DNA of 13,223 nucleotides from NCBI GenBank assembly GCA_027365515.1, contig DAHXMK010000237.1, positions 1 to 13,223 of the forward strand, read 5' to 3'. The DNA comes from Candidatus Aminicenantota bacterium. GTDB lineage: Bacteria; Acidobacteriota; UBA4820; DSQY01. Shown one piece after another: positions 1 to 6,727 of this stretch (position 1 is its first letter; every line of letters begins with the position of its first letter). The position numbers and the translations under genes were made by a program. The notes under the pieces are model-generated. The model had not been told where the DNA came from, did no database searches, and worked only from the letters and a program-made list of their open reading frames with translations.

Positions 1-1
1 G

Positions 2-120
2 GCCCAACGGCGCCGGGACGGCCGCACTTCGTGCGGCGGACCGGCGCGGGCGAAGATATGCTTCGCTTCCTGCAGGGAGCTTGACGTTTTGCGTGCCGGC
101 CCGCTGAAATGTTGTTAGAC
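2..120 (-). other. attC-like integron recombination site behind the ankyrin gene
   Basis: Read on the minus strand, the site opens with GTCTAAC (114-120), which fits the attC R'' core RYYYAAC. It closes with GTTGGGC (2-8), which fits the R' core GTTRRRY. Five bases after R'' comes TTCAGCG, like an L'' box. Between the ends, GCGGGCCGGCACG pairs at 11 of 13 positions with a downstream arm, and a second hairpin GCCGCAC-TTC-GTGCGGC lies at 20-36. At 119 bp it is in the size range of long, VCR-like attC sites. It starts nine bases after the stop of the ankyrin gene on the same strand, the usual place for a cassette attC. The weak points are that no clear L' partner for TTCAGCG is visible near R' and that the arms are uneven, so the 3' half may be degenerate or recombined. 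No integrase gene is in the window. Confidence 0.58.
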
Positions 121-129
121 CACATTTAG

Positions 130-1035
130 TTACTGGCTGGCAGAGACCTGCGATAACATCTCATATGCGTCCTTGCATGGGGTGTGCTCTAGCTTGACAA
201 CTACCGACTTGTCTAGTTTGGCACCAGCCTCAAGCAAGAGCCGCAAAATGGGCCTCTTGTCTCTTGGCCCATAATCAGCCGGAGGCGCTGGACTCCAACA
301 ACGAAAGACGGCCAATGCAAGAACAGATATGCCGCCCTTATCCGTACGATTCACGTCAGCACCCGCAGCTATAAGTTCGCTGGCTGTGCTTACTTGACCC
401 GCACAGCAAGCCTCCATCAGGGGAGTAATGCCATTAGAATCGGCGGAATCGACGGTAGCACCCCATTTCAAGAGCATTCTAAGCGCTTCAACTTGACCAT
501 TTCTGGCAGCGCCTGCAAGTGGTGTATGACCATAGTAGTCGCGGATGTTCACATCTTTAACCTTGATATGGACCTGGGCCAACAGGTTCATCCAACCACG
601 ACCTGCTGCCATGAAAAACAGGATGTTTGAGACGGTTGGCCCCCCTTCACTCTTTGGGCGGCAATCAATATCGGTACCTTGTTTCAAGAGGAAGAGAGCC
701 ATCTCTTCTGTTTGGGAAACCACAATAGCAGGTCCATAAAAAGGATGGAAATTGACATCAGCACCGTGCGCTAACAAGTACTTTACCAAAGGCATATTGT
801 CCTTGTAGACGGCAATAATTAGGGGGAACAAGCCACTCTTGTCGGCTGCATTGAGCGGACGACCGCTATGAACCAGCCTCTCTACTGCCTTCATATCGCC
901 TCGACGACAAGCCAGGATAAACACGTCATCAGTAGGCATATCTAATGGCGATGGAGGGAAAGTAGTGCCTAGAACGCATCGAGAGATAAAGATGGCGAAA
1001 AGCAGCACCGGCAAGAAAGCCCTATAATTGCGCAC
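130..1035 (-). CDS. exported ankyrin-repeat protein (probable cassette gene)
   Basis: This 301-residue protein starts at a GTG at 1035. A hydrophobic signal segment (about residues 6-23, ending near CVLG) suggests export; the cysteine at 20 follows Ile-Ser-Arg, a poor lipobox, so a lipoprotein is unlikely. About six or seven ankyrin repeats follow from residue 37 to 285, the clearest with cores such as GHTPLAGAARNGQ and NGITPLMEACCAGQ, each closing with an L-L-x-x-G-A-x-V/L-D/N turn. Ankyrin repeats bind proteins and have no catalytic role by themselves; the partner is unknown. A GGGG stretch lies about ten bases upstream of the GTG. The gene is visibly richer in A and T than its neighbours, and an attC-like site follows directly, so it is probably an acquired integron-type cassette. 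A dispersed element with a TTGACA/TAGAGT promoter ends about 100 bases upstream. The ankyrin call is firm; the export call is fairly firm; the biological role is unknown. Confidence 0.88.
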   Translation of the reverse strand: MRNYRAFLPVLLFAIFISRCVLGTTFPPSPLDMPTDDVFILACRRGDMKAVERLVHSGRPLNAADKSGLFPLIIAVYKDNMPLVKYLLAHGADVNFHPFYGPAIVVSQTEEMALFLLKQGTDIDCRPKSEGGPTVSNILFFMAAGRGWMNLLAQVHIKVKDVNIRDYYGHTPLAGAARNGQVEALRMLLKWGATVDSADSNGITPLMEACCAGQVSTASELIAAGADVNRTDKGGISVLALAVFRCWSPAPPADYGPRDKRPILRLLLEAGAKLDKSVVVKLEHTPCKDAYEMLSQVSASQ

Positions 1036-1136
1036 GTTGCCTATTCCCCTTGCTGGAGCCTCACGCTTATTAGACTGTTTATCAGAATCTTCATATGGCG
1101 GGCCAACGCGGTGGCAGAAGCGATCCCTCTCATGCC

Positions 1137-1182
1137 CCGACTCTATTCTTTCCGGCCAGCGTTGTCAAACGCGGGCGGGGGG
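1137..1182. repeat. dispersed intergenic repeat, copy A
   Basis: This stretch matches 3981-4026 at 39 of 46 positions without gaps. Looser similarity continues to the left, to about 1097, through a GGCC-rich block and a GC(G/A)ATC block, giving a total of roughly 85-90 bases. The element lies in non-coding DNA and holds a minus-strand promoter. It could be a mobile or amplified promoter element, or simply a family of related promoters. Confidence 0.65.
1140..1168 (-). promoter_or_regulatory. TTGACA-N17-TAGAGT promoter, copy A, reading toward the ankyrin gene
   Basis: On the minus strand a perfect -35 TTGACA (1163-1168) is followed after exactly 17 bases by TAGAGT (1140-1145; 4 of 6 matches to TATAAT). 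Transcription would start near 1133, about 98 bases ahead of the ankyrin GTG. The same pair of hexamers with the same spacing lies in copy B at 3984-4012. Five of the seven differences between the aligned 46-base cores fall in the spacer and none in the hexamers, the pattern expected of a selected promoter. Confidence 0.58.
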
Positions 1183-1228
1183 GGAAGTCCCCGTCCGCGC
1201 GCCAGCGTAAGCCTCGCGTCCTTTTCGG

Positions 1229-1319
1229 CTCACCACTCACTGCTCACCACTCACTGCTCACCAGTCACAACTCACTACTCACTACTCACGAGTCACAACT
1301 CACCAATCACGAGTCACAA
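1229..1319. repeat. 13-unit degenerate heptanucleotide tandem array
   Basis: Thirteen consecutive heptamers follow the consensus CTCACNA (variants CTCACCA, CTCACTG, CTCACTA, CTCACGA, GTCACAA, ATCACGA) with no break in the seven-base phase. The core TCAC is kept in every unit, while position 1 and the last two bases vary. The first four units alternate CTCACCA and CTCACTG. Such arrays resemble the heptanucleotide STRR repeats known from filamentous cyanobacteria. Open frames running through it are by-products of the repeat and are not genes. Confidence 0.9.
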
Positions 1320-1352
1320 CACGCGCCCCGGCTCCGATTAAATACATCCACG

Positions 1353-1381
1353 TTCTCAACTTGAAGGCGATAACGTACAAT
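1353..1381 (+). promoter_or_regulatory. possible rsgA promoter
   Basis: TTCTCA (1353-1358; 4 of 6 to the -35 consensus) and TACAAT (1376-1381; 5 of 6 to the -10 consensus) are 17 bases apart. This would give a leader of about 150 bases before rsgA. It is the best sigma-70-type match ahead of the gene, but it is only moderate. Confidence 0.3.
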
Positions 1382-1536
1382 ATCTTTGGGGTGTTGATAG
1401 CCGCCGTGCGGGCAAGCGGCTAATATATTTGACGGGAGGCGGTGACGAGGAATTGCGCGCAAGCATCTGGCCGCGTCCCTCTTTCACCCGGAGAAGCCGG
1501 TGGGCGCGAAGTGCTCCGGCGCATTGGGGGTGTTCG

Positions 1537-2598
1537 GTGAAGTTGGAAGATATCGGGTACGGTGACTGGCAAAAGGAGAAGGTGAAAGAGCTGGCGGCGG
1601 ATGAGGCGTGCCTAGCTCGGATCGTCACGGTGGACAGGGAGGCGTATACGGTGGCGGGAGCGGCGGGGTTCGTTCCCGCAGAGGCCACCGGAAGGCTCCT
1701 CTATTCAGCGGGCAGCCCCGAGGATCTTCCGTGCGTGGGCGACTGGGTGGTGGTGGCCTATCTGGACGGCCAGAAGCACGCCATCATCCACGACCTCGTG
1801 CCCCGAAGGACTGTCCTACGCCGCAGGGCGCCGGGCGGGAGGGCGCGGTACCAGCCCATCGCGGCGAACGTGGACGTCGCGTACGTCGTGCAGTCGTGCG
1901 ACGCCGATTTCAACCTGAACCGCCTCGACCGCTGCGTCGTGATGGCGACCGACGGCGGGATCACGCCAAAGCTTCTGCTCACCAAGTGCGACCTTGTTGC
2001 CGAGGCCGAGGTGAATCGCCTGATCGAAACGGTGAAGCGTGATCACGGCATCGAGGTGGCGGCCGTAAGCAGCGTGACGGCGGCAGGTTGGGACGCCTTC
2101 GCGAAGGCTCTCGAAAGGGGCGTGACCTACTGCCTGCTGGGCTCCTCTGGCGTCGGGAAGAGCACTCTCCTGAACAGGCTCCTCGGGAGCGAGCGGCTGG
2201 CCGTTGGCTCCGTGAGGGAGAAGGATGGAAAGGGGCGTCACACGACGACGAGGCGCCAACTGATCGCGCTCGAAAACGGCGCGCTCTTCATTGACACGCC
2301 CGGGATGAGAGAGGTCGGAATGATGGCCTTCGGAGCGGGCCTGGAGGGGAGCTTCCAGGAGATCGCCGACGGGGCCGGGGGATGCCGCTACGCCGACTGC
2401 ACCCACACCGTGGAGGAAGGGTGCGCGATCCTCTCGATGGTCGCGGAGGGGTCGCTGTCCCAGGAGAGATATGAGAGCTACTTGAAGCTCCTGAAGGAAT
2501 CGGAGCATCACGAGATGACCTACCTGGAGAAGAAAACGAAGGACAGGGCCTTCGGGAAGATGATTAAAAACTACGGGCGGTTCAACAGGAAGAGCTGA
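1537..2598 (+). CDS. rsgA: ribosome small subunit-dependent GTPase RsgA
   Basis: RsgA (YjeQ/EngC) is a cytoplasmic GTPase that helps finish 30S subunit assembly and releases late assembly factors. The protein has 353 residues, usual for the family. An N-terminal OB-fold region (about residues 1-100) binds RNA. The GTPase domain is circularly permuted, as in all RsgA: the G4 motif TKCDL (149-153) comes before the P-loop GSSGVGKS (202-209) and the G3 motif DTPG (253-256). A C-terminal zinc site is intact, with C283, C288, H290 and C296 in the C-x4-C-x-H-x5-C order. I chose the GTG at 1537 because GGGGG lies six bases upstream and the protein then begins MKLEDIGYGDW, as RsgA proteins do. A TTG at 1429 would add 36 unlikely residues. 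The gene stands alone and converges on the downstream hydrolase gene with 54 bases between the stops. No strong terminator is visible there. Confidence 0.96.
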   Translation: MKLEDIGYGDWQKEKVKELAADEACLARIVTVDREAYTVAGAAGFVPAEATGRLLYSAGSPEDLPCVGDWVVVAYLDGQKHAIIHDLVPRRTVLRRRAPGGRARYQPIAANVDVAYVVQSCDADFNLNRLDRCVVMATDGGITPKLLLTKCDLVAEAEVNRLIETVKRDHGIEVAAVSSVTAAGWDAFAKALERGVTYCLLGSSGVGKSTLLNRLLGSERLAVGSVREKDGKGRHTTTRRQLIALENGALFIDTPGMREVGMMAFGAGLEGSFQEIADGAGGCRYADCTHTVEEGCAILSMVAEGSLSQERYESYLKLLKESEHHEMTYLEKKTKDRAFGKMIKNYGRFNRKS

Positions 2599-2652
2599 CG
2601 GGCGCGGGGTGCTGAGGGGACGGGCGTAGCCATGTCATGCGGCATAGCGTTC

Positions 2653-3789
2653 TCAGGAATTGTCCTCCAGTCCCTTCAACAAATCGCGGCCAAGCTGGGA
2701 GACGTTCTCGGCAAGCTTGTGGGCGTTTCCAAGATTCGAAAGCACGACAACGGCCAGCCGCTTCTTCACGTTCACGTTTACTATCGCGGTGTAACCTCCC
2801 ATGCCGCCGCCATGGTTAAGCCATCGCTCGCCGTTCTTCCGATCAATGATGTGCCATCCCAACCCCACGTAATAGCCGTCCTCTATCGTGAAAACTGGCC
2901 GCTGTGTCAGGGCAACGGCTTCATCCGGTGCAAATTGAACGCGCGCGAACTTCTCGAAATCTTCAACCGAAGTCTTGATGCCTCCCGCCGGATTCAGCGC
3001 GTGCATATCCCAGCTTGGGGACGGCTCGCCTTCTTTCAACAGTCCCGTCACCAGGTTTCCTCTCACTCGGCCGAAGTCGGTTGACGAGTTCTTCATGCCC
3101 AGCGGGCCGAAGATTCTCTCTTGAAGAAGGGCCTCGTAGCTCTTGTTTTCCTTGCCTGTGATCGCCAGCGCCGCCAGGCTCATTCCCATGTTTGAATATT
3201 GGTACTTCTCACCGGGCGTAAAATCGAGCTTCATCTGGTCTTTCAAGTATTGCTCGAATCGTTCCAGATCAAAATCCCAGAACGGGTCCTTCGAGTGGCC
3301 GTGAAGAAGGGCATGTAAACCGATCCCCGGCGGCTGATGGGCCATGCCCGACGTGTGGCTCGCCAAGTGCTTCAGCGTGATCTTGACGCCGTTCTTTTGA
3401 GGGGCCTTGAGGGGAAAGGGCAGCAGTTCCTGGACCGGCTGCTCCAGGCGGATTTTTCCCTTCACGGCTTCTTGCGCCAAGAGCGTGGCCGTGAATACTT
3501 TCGTTATGGAACCGATCTCAAAGACGCTCTGCCGGTTGTCGAAATAGCGAAGGCCATCCGCCGTTCGCTCGGCTCCCAGAAACCGGCTGGAGTCGCCGTT
3601 CACGATAACCACGGCGACTTGCACTCCGTTTGGCAATGGCGCCACGTACTTTTCAAGGAGCGTTCTCTCCTTTGGAAGGGGAGTCACTTTCGCGGGCTCG
3701 GCCGGGCTCATACAAAGGGCCCACGAAAATGCAAGCAAAGAAACCAAAACCGGTGCCCCCGAGATACTCCAGTGGTCTTGTCTCTTCAT
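2653..3789 (-). CDS. exported serine hydrolase, beta-lactamase class C / PBP fold
   Basis: The protein (378 residues from this start) has the three active-site motifs of the family in order: SITK (S94 nucleophile, K97), YSN (Y198-S-N200), and HGG (326-328) in place of the KTG triad. Members include class C beta-lactamases, D-Ala-D-Ala peptidases and esterases. The HGG version is common in the esterase and peptidase branches, so beta-lactam resistance should not be assumed. A signal sequence (hydrophobic about residues 11-27) sends it to the periplasm; the Cys after Trp-Ala-Leu is a poor lipobox. The start at 3789 has GGAGG nine bases upstream and gives a normal signal peptide. An ATG at 3843 with AAGGA seven bases upstream is a real alternative and would lengthen the N-terminus by 18 residues; a GTG at 3879 is less likely. 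Copy B of the dispersed promoter element lies upstream. The substrate is unknown. Confidence 0.9.
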   Translation of the reverse strand: MKRQDHWSISGAPVLVSLLAFSWALCMSPAEPAKVTPLPKERTLLEKYVAPLPNGVQVAVVIVNGDSSRFLGAERTADGLRYFDNRQSVFEIGSITKVFTATLLAQEAVKGKIRLEQPVQELLPFPLKAPQKNGVKITLKHLASHTSGMAHQPPGIGLHALLHGHSKDPFWDFDLERFEQYLKDQMKLDFTPGEKYQYSNMGMSLAALAITGKENKSYEALLQERIFGPLGMKNSSTDFGRVRGNLVTGLLKEGEPSPSWDMHALNPAGGIKTSVEDFEKFARVQFAPDEAVALTQRPVFTIEDGYYVGLGWHIIDRKNGERWLNHGGGMGGYTAIVNVNVKKRLAVVVLSNLGNAHKLAENVSQLGRDLLKGLEDNS

Positions 3790-3980
3790 CACGACTGGCC
3801 TCCGTTGCGACGCCATCACTTTTTTGAGATAGGCGCTGCTCATTGGATTGTCCTTTTCGAGAATGATCGCGATCTTCACCTTCGTGCCGCGATTTCAGCA
3901 AACGCCCAAGACCCGTCAGGCTGATTACTCGTACTGCCATTCGGCGGCCAAAGGCGGCGGTGGAGGCAATCTCCCGTGCT

Positions 3981-4026
3981 CCGACTCTATTCTTCCCATC
4001 GCGCGTTGTCAAATGCGGGAGGGGGG
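3981..4026. repeat. dispersed intergenic repeat, copy B
   Basis: This is the partner of the repeat at 1137-1182, with 39 of 46 identical positions and looser similarity leftward to about 3945. It is C-rich on the minus strand just before a TTTGACAACGC core. A much weaker third relative, sharing GTCAAATGCGG, is at 6889-6899. Confidence 0.65.
3984..4012 (-). promoter_or_regulatory. TTGACA-N17-TAGAGT promoter, copy B, reading toward the hydrolase
   Basis: On the minus strand TTGACA (4007-4012) and TAGAGT (3984-3989) are 17 bases apart, with a predicted start of transcription near 3977. That gives a leader of about 188 bases to the ATG at 3789, 134 to 3843, or 98 to the GTG at 3879. Its hexamers and flanks are identical to copy A, although the spacer has diverged. 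Confidence 0.55.
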
Positions 4027-4059
4027 CGTCAAGCAACTGCCGTGTCGGGCTTTTCATTC

Positions 4060-4088
4060 TTGTCACTGCATTCTTCGCGCATTCTATT
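4060..4088 (+). promoter_or_regulatory. possible ftsK promoter
   Basis: TTGTCA (4060-4065; 5 of 6 to the -35 consensus) is followed after 17 bases by TCTATT (4083-4088; 4 of 6 to the -10 consensus). The leader to the TTG start would be about 70 bases. Confidence 0.4.
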
Positions 4089-4162
4089 TTGGCGGCTGTC
4101 CTCCCGCGCCCCTTGCCGTGAAGGGCCTTGTCGCGCTATCCTTCGCGTGAAAGGGGGCCGCT

Positions 4163-6433
4163 TTGGGGAAGTACTCGGATGATGACGCCGTGGTCGAGAG
4201 CCAGGCCGGCGTCGCTTCGCCCGTCTCCGAAGTGAAGGCCCTTTCGCTGCGCCAGGAGGTCGTGATAATCCTGGTTTTCACGGCGGCGCTTCTGACGCTC
4301 TTGTCGCTGGCCAGCTACAATCCTGGCGATCCGGGTCTTCTTTCAAAAGGCACTCTGACCTTTCGCCCGACCAATTGGGTCGGCTATCTCGGTTCTTTCT
4401 GGGCCGACCTGCTCGTTTCGCTCTTGGGCCTCGCGGCGCTGTGGGTGCCGCTGCTCCTGATGAGGGCCGGGTATCTCCTTTTCGTCCAGAAGCCGCTTCT
4501 GACTCCGGGAAGGGCTATCGTCTGGACCTCTCTCCTTTTCAGCCAGGCGACTCTGCTTCAAATGGCGTTCGGCAACGTTGACCTCGGGCTTTGCGAACAA
4601 GGCGTGGCCACGGCCCTTGGCGGCATATCTGGCATCGTGCTCGGAACCTTGCTGGTGGGAGCGGCCGGCAACGCCGGGGCGCTCATAGTCGCGCCGCTCT
4701 GGGTGATCATCACGCTGATGGCGCTTTTCAGGGTCTCGTTCTTCGGAATCCTGGCGAAGCTCGCCTCGCCGTTCAAGAGGCTTTGGCAGTCTGTCTCCCT
4801 GAGGCGCGAGCGAAAGAAGCAGGCCGAGGCGCGCGACCAGGCGCGCCTTCAGGTGAAGCAGAGGCAGAAGGAGCGCCTTCTCAAGGAGGAGGAGATCAAA
4901 GAGCGCGGCGACCCCTCCGTTTCCAAGCGCAAGGAGGTCAAGCCGGCCCTTCCGCTGGAGCCGTCGCCTACGGAAGGGAAGTACAAGCTCCCGTTGAGCG
5001 ACCTTCTCGAACCGCCCAAGCCGAGGCCGCCCATTGACGAAAAGGCGCTGCTCGCCAACGCGCGGCTGATCGAGGAGCGGCTGAGCGAATTCGAGATCAA
5101 CGGCGAGGTGGTAGAAATCCATCCCGGCCCGGTCGTCACGATCTTTGAATTCCGCCCGGCGCCGGGCATCAAGTACAACCGCGTGATCGCCTACGCCGAG
5201 GACCTGGCCCTTACGATGAAGGTTGACCACGTCCGCATTGACCGCATCCTCGGCAAATCCACCATTGGCGTGGAGGTCCCCAACAAGAACCGGGAGATCA
5301 TCTCGTTTCGTGAGATGGTCGAATCGGAAGCCTACCGCCAGACTCCAGGCAAGCTTCCGATGGCGATGGGCAAGAGCGTTGACGGCGAGCCGTTCGTCAC
5401 GACGCTCGACACGATGCCGCATCTTCTCGTCGCGGGGACCACCGGTTCTGGAAAGAGCGTCGGCATCAACGTCCTCCTCCACAGCATCCTTTTCAGGGCG
5501 ACGCCGGAGGAGGTCAAGCTGATCCTCATTGATCCCAAGCAGGTGGAGCTGAAGATATACGAGGGCATCCCGCACCTATTGGTGCCCGTCGTGACCGACG
5601 TCAAGAAGGCGGCCAACGCGCTGAACTGGGCGGTGCGCGAGATGACCGAGAGGTACAAAATGCTCGCCGCCGCCCAGGTCCGAAGCATAGACCAGTACAA
5701 CCAGTTCGTCAGGACGCTCACGCCCAACCACGACGAGGCCAACCTTGCGCTGACGCGCCCCCTGCCTTACGTCATCATCGTCATTGACGAGCTATACGAC
5801 CTGATGGCGGTGGTGGCGAAAGAGGTCGAGACTGCAATCGCGAGGCTCTCGGCGATGGCCCGCGCCGTGGGCATTCACCTGATCCTGGCGACGCAGCGCC
5901 CGAGCCGCGACGTCATCACCGGCGTTATAAAAAGCAACCTCCCATCGCGCGCCGCCTTTCAGGTGCGTGAAAAGCTCGAAAGCCGCCTGATCCTCGACCA
6001 GAACGGCGCGGAGCTGTTGGAAGGCAAGGGCGACATGCTCTATCTGCCGTCGGGCTCCGGCCGGCTCATCCGCGTCCACGGTGCCTTCCTCTCTACCGTC
6101 GAGACGCAGCGCGTCATCAACTTCCTCCAGAAGCAGGGACAGCCTGTCTTCGACACTCAAGTCCTCAAGGAGTCGTCGGCTGGATCGCCGGAGGGCGGCC
6201 CGCTGGAGGGCGGAGAGCAGGCCGAGGAGGAGGACCCGCTTTACAACGACGCCGTCTCGCTGGTGGTCAGAACCGGCGTCGCCTCGGCGAGCAACCTCCA
6301 GCGCAGGATGCGCATCGGATACGCGCGCGCCGCGCGCCTGCTCGACGTGATGGAACAGCGCGGCGTCGTTGGGCCGGCCGACGGCGCCAAGCCGAGAGAC
6401 ATCTTCGTAAAACCCCACGAACTGGACCAGTAA
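4163..6433 (+). CDS. ftsK: DNA translocase FtsK/SpoIIIE
   Basis: FtsK is a septum-anchored, hexameric dsDNA pump that clears and aligns chromosome termini at division. The 756 residues show the full plan. Membrane segments lie at about 33-51, 80-106, 115-136 and two between 150 and 192. A short charged linker, likely coiled coil (about 205-245), follows, then the alpha domain (from about 290) and the RecA-like motor. The motor has Walker A GTTGSGKS (425-432) and a Walker B ending D542-E543, then ATQRPSRDVITGVIKSNLPS. The winged-helix gamma domain begins at DPLYNDAV (691) and keeps the LQRRMRIGYARAARL core that reads KOPS-type sequences. The linker is short, as in SpoIIIE-sized members. After the catalytic DE the sequence is LYDLMA where most FtsK proteins have FADLMM. 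The TTG start has AAGGGGG five bases upstream, and no ATG lies near. The gene stands alone. Confidence 0.97.
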   Translation: MGKYSDDDAVVESQAGVASPVSEVKALSLRQEVVIILVFTAALLTLLSLASYNPGDPGLLSKGTLTFRPTNWVGYLGSFWADLLVSLLGLAALWVPLLLMRAGYLLFVQKPLLTPGRAIVWTSLLFSQATLLQMAFGNVDLGLCEQGVATALGGISGIVLGTLLVGAAGNAGALIVAPLWVIITLMALFRVSFFGILAKLASPFKRLWQSVSLRRERKKQAEARDQARLQVKQRQKERLLKEEEIKERGDPSVSKRKEVKPALPLEPSPTEGKYKLPLSDLLEPPKPRPPIDEKALLANARLIEERLSEFEINGEVVEIHPGPVVTIFEFRPAPGIKYNRVIAYAEDLALTMKVDHVRIDRILGKSTIGVEVPNKNREIISFREMVESEAYRQTPGKLPMAMGKSVDGEPFVTTLDTMPHLLVAGTTGSGKSVGINVLLHSILFRATPEEVKLILIDPKQVELKIYEGIPHLLVPVVTDVKKAANALNWAVREMTERYKMLAAAQVRSIDQYNQFVRTLTPNHDEANLALTRPLPYVIIVIDELYDLMAVVAKEVETAIARLSAMARAVGIHLILATQRPSRDVITGVIKSNLPSRAAFQVREKLESRLILDQNGAELLEGKGDMLYLPSGSGRLIRVHGAFLSTVETQRVINFLQKQGQPVFDTQVLKESSAGSPEGGPLEGGEQAEEEDPLYNDAVSLVVRTGVASASNLQRRMRIGYARAARLLDVMEQRGVVGPADGAKPRDIFVKPHELDQ

Positions 6434-6508
6434 CCAGAAGCGTTGAACGCGGGCACCAGCCGGTTGTTCACCACCGAGATGGGAAGCACGGTCAAATTAT
6501 GAATGTTG

Positions 6509-6576
6509 AGTTTTGAATTTTGAATTGAGGCAGATGAATTCATCTAAGGTAGTACCTCCATTCAAAATTGAAAATT
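6509..6576. repeat. nested AT-rich inverted repeat with seven-base phasing
   Basis: Arms at 6509-6530 and 6555-6576 are complementary at 19 of 22 positions and end in GAGG/CCTC. Each arm is built of heptamers (TTGAATT-type on the left, ATTCAAA/ATTGAAA-type on the right, continuing to about 6590). Between the arms lies a perfect 14-base palindrome, AGATGAATTCATCT (6532-6545). It could act as a bidirectional terminator between ftsK and the minus-strand ORF, or be a small non-autonomous repeat. There is no clear GC stem with a T run, so termination is uncertain. Confidence 0.7.
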
Positions 6577-6625
6577 AAGAATTTAGAATTTCCCTTACGC
6601 CGCACGGGCGTGGAGTGGCGGCCTA

Positions 6626-6727
6626 TCAGGTGACCGGCCTATGGGTGCCGTAGCCGCAGACCGGGCACCTCAGCTCGCCGGGCTCCGTTTGCGCTAGCTT
6701 CGCGAAGCGGCAGTAGGGGCATTCCAT
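6626..6727 (-). CDS. small zinc-ribbon protein, hypothetical
   Basis: From an ATG at 6727 the frame encodes 33 residues with two CPxC knuckles: CPYC at residues 3-6 and CPVC at 21-24, the latter followed by GYG. The pair forms a compact zinc-ribbon or rubredoxin-like metal site. The same frame stays open upstream to a TTG at 6862 (78 residues), and that part adds three more cysteines but looks low in complexity. The ribosome-binding site is weak for both starts. I do not recognise a specific family. The spacing and proline in the knuckles make chance unlikely, but a decayed fragment of a larger protein is possible. Confidence 0.42.
   Translation of the reverse strand: MECPYCRFAKLAQTEPGELRCPVCGYGTHRPVT

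Larger units (their letters stand above)
1036..1536. other. gene-free stretch with dispersed repeat and heptamer array
   Basis: No convincing gene is present; the short open frames here are low-complexity or repeat-derived. From left to right it holds the ankyrin-gene leader, with a GTCTAAT motif on the minus strand at 1069-1075 that resembles a decayed attC core, then copy A of the dispersed promoter-bearing repeat (about 1097-1182), a G-rich run at 1171-1184, the heptanucleotide array (1229-1319), and a possible rsgA promoter (1353-1381). Confidence 0.7.
3790..4162. other. divergent intergenic region between hydrolase and ftsK
   Basis: No gene is supported here. The left part holds alternative in-frame starts of the hydrolase (3843, 3879). 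The middle holds copy B of the dispersed repeat with its minus-strand promoter (3984-4012). The right part holds a possible plus-strand promoter for ftsK (4060-4088). Confidence 0.65.

Noticed and set aside
1095..1364. Plus-strand open frames of 76-89 residues rich in Ser, Thr, His and Leu
   Set aside because: They translate the heptanucleotide array and the dispersed repeat; the apparent peptide repeats are a by-product of the DNA repeat, and no ribosome-binding site is seen.
1816..2511. 231-residue minus-strand open frame opposite rsgA
   Set aside because: It is a shadow frame of a gene with every RsgA motif intact.
2599..2652. Search for a bidirectional terminator between rsgA and the hydrolase gene
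   Set aside because: Only four-base stems without a T run are present.
2653..3789. Calling the hydrolase an antibiotic-resistance beta-lactamase
   Set aside because: The SxxK/YxN/HGG pattern is shared with esterases and peptidases, and nothing in the sequence or context points to beta-lactam hydrolysis.
3653..4066. 137-residue minus-strand open frame across the hydrolase leader
   Set aside because: It overlaps the hydrolase signal region in another frame and runs through the dispersed repeat; no known family was recognised and the composition is not protein-like.
4343..5575. 410-residue minus-strand open frame
   Set aside because: It is antisense to ftsK, Arg/Leu/Asp-rich, and a product of GC-rich codon bias; the plus strand is clearly the coding one.
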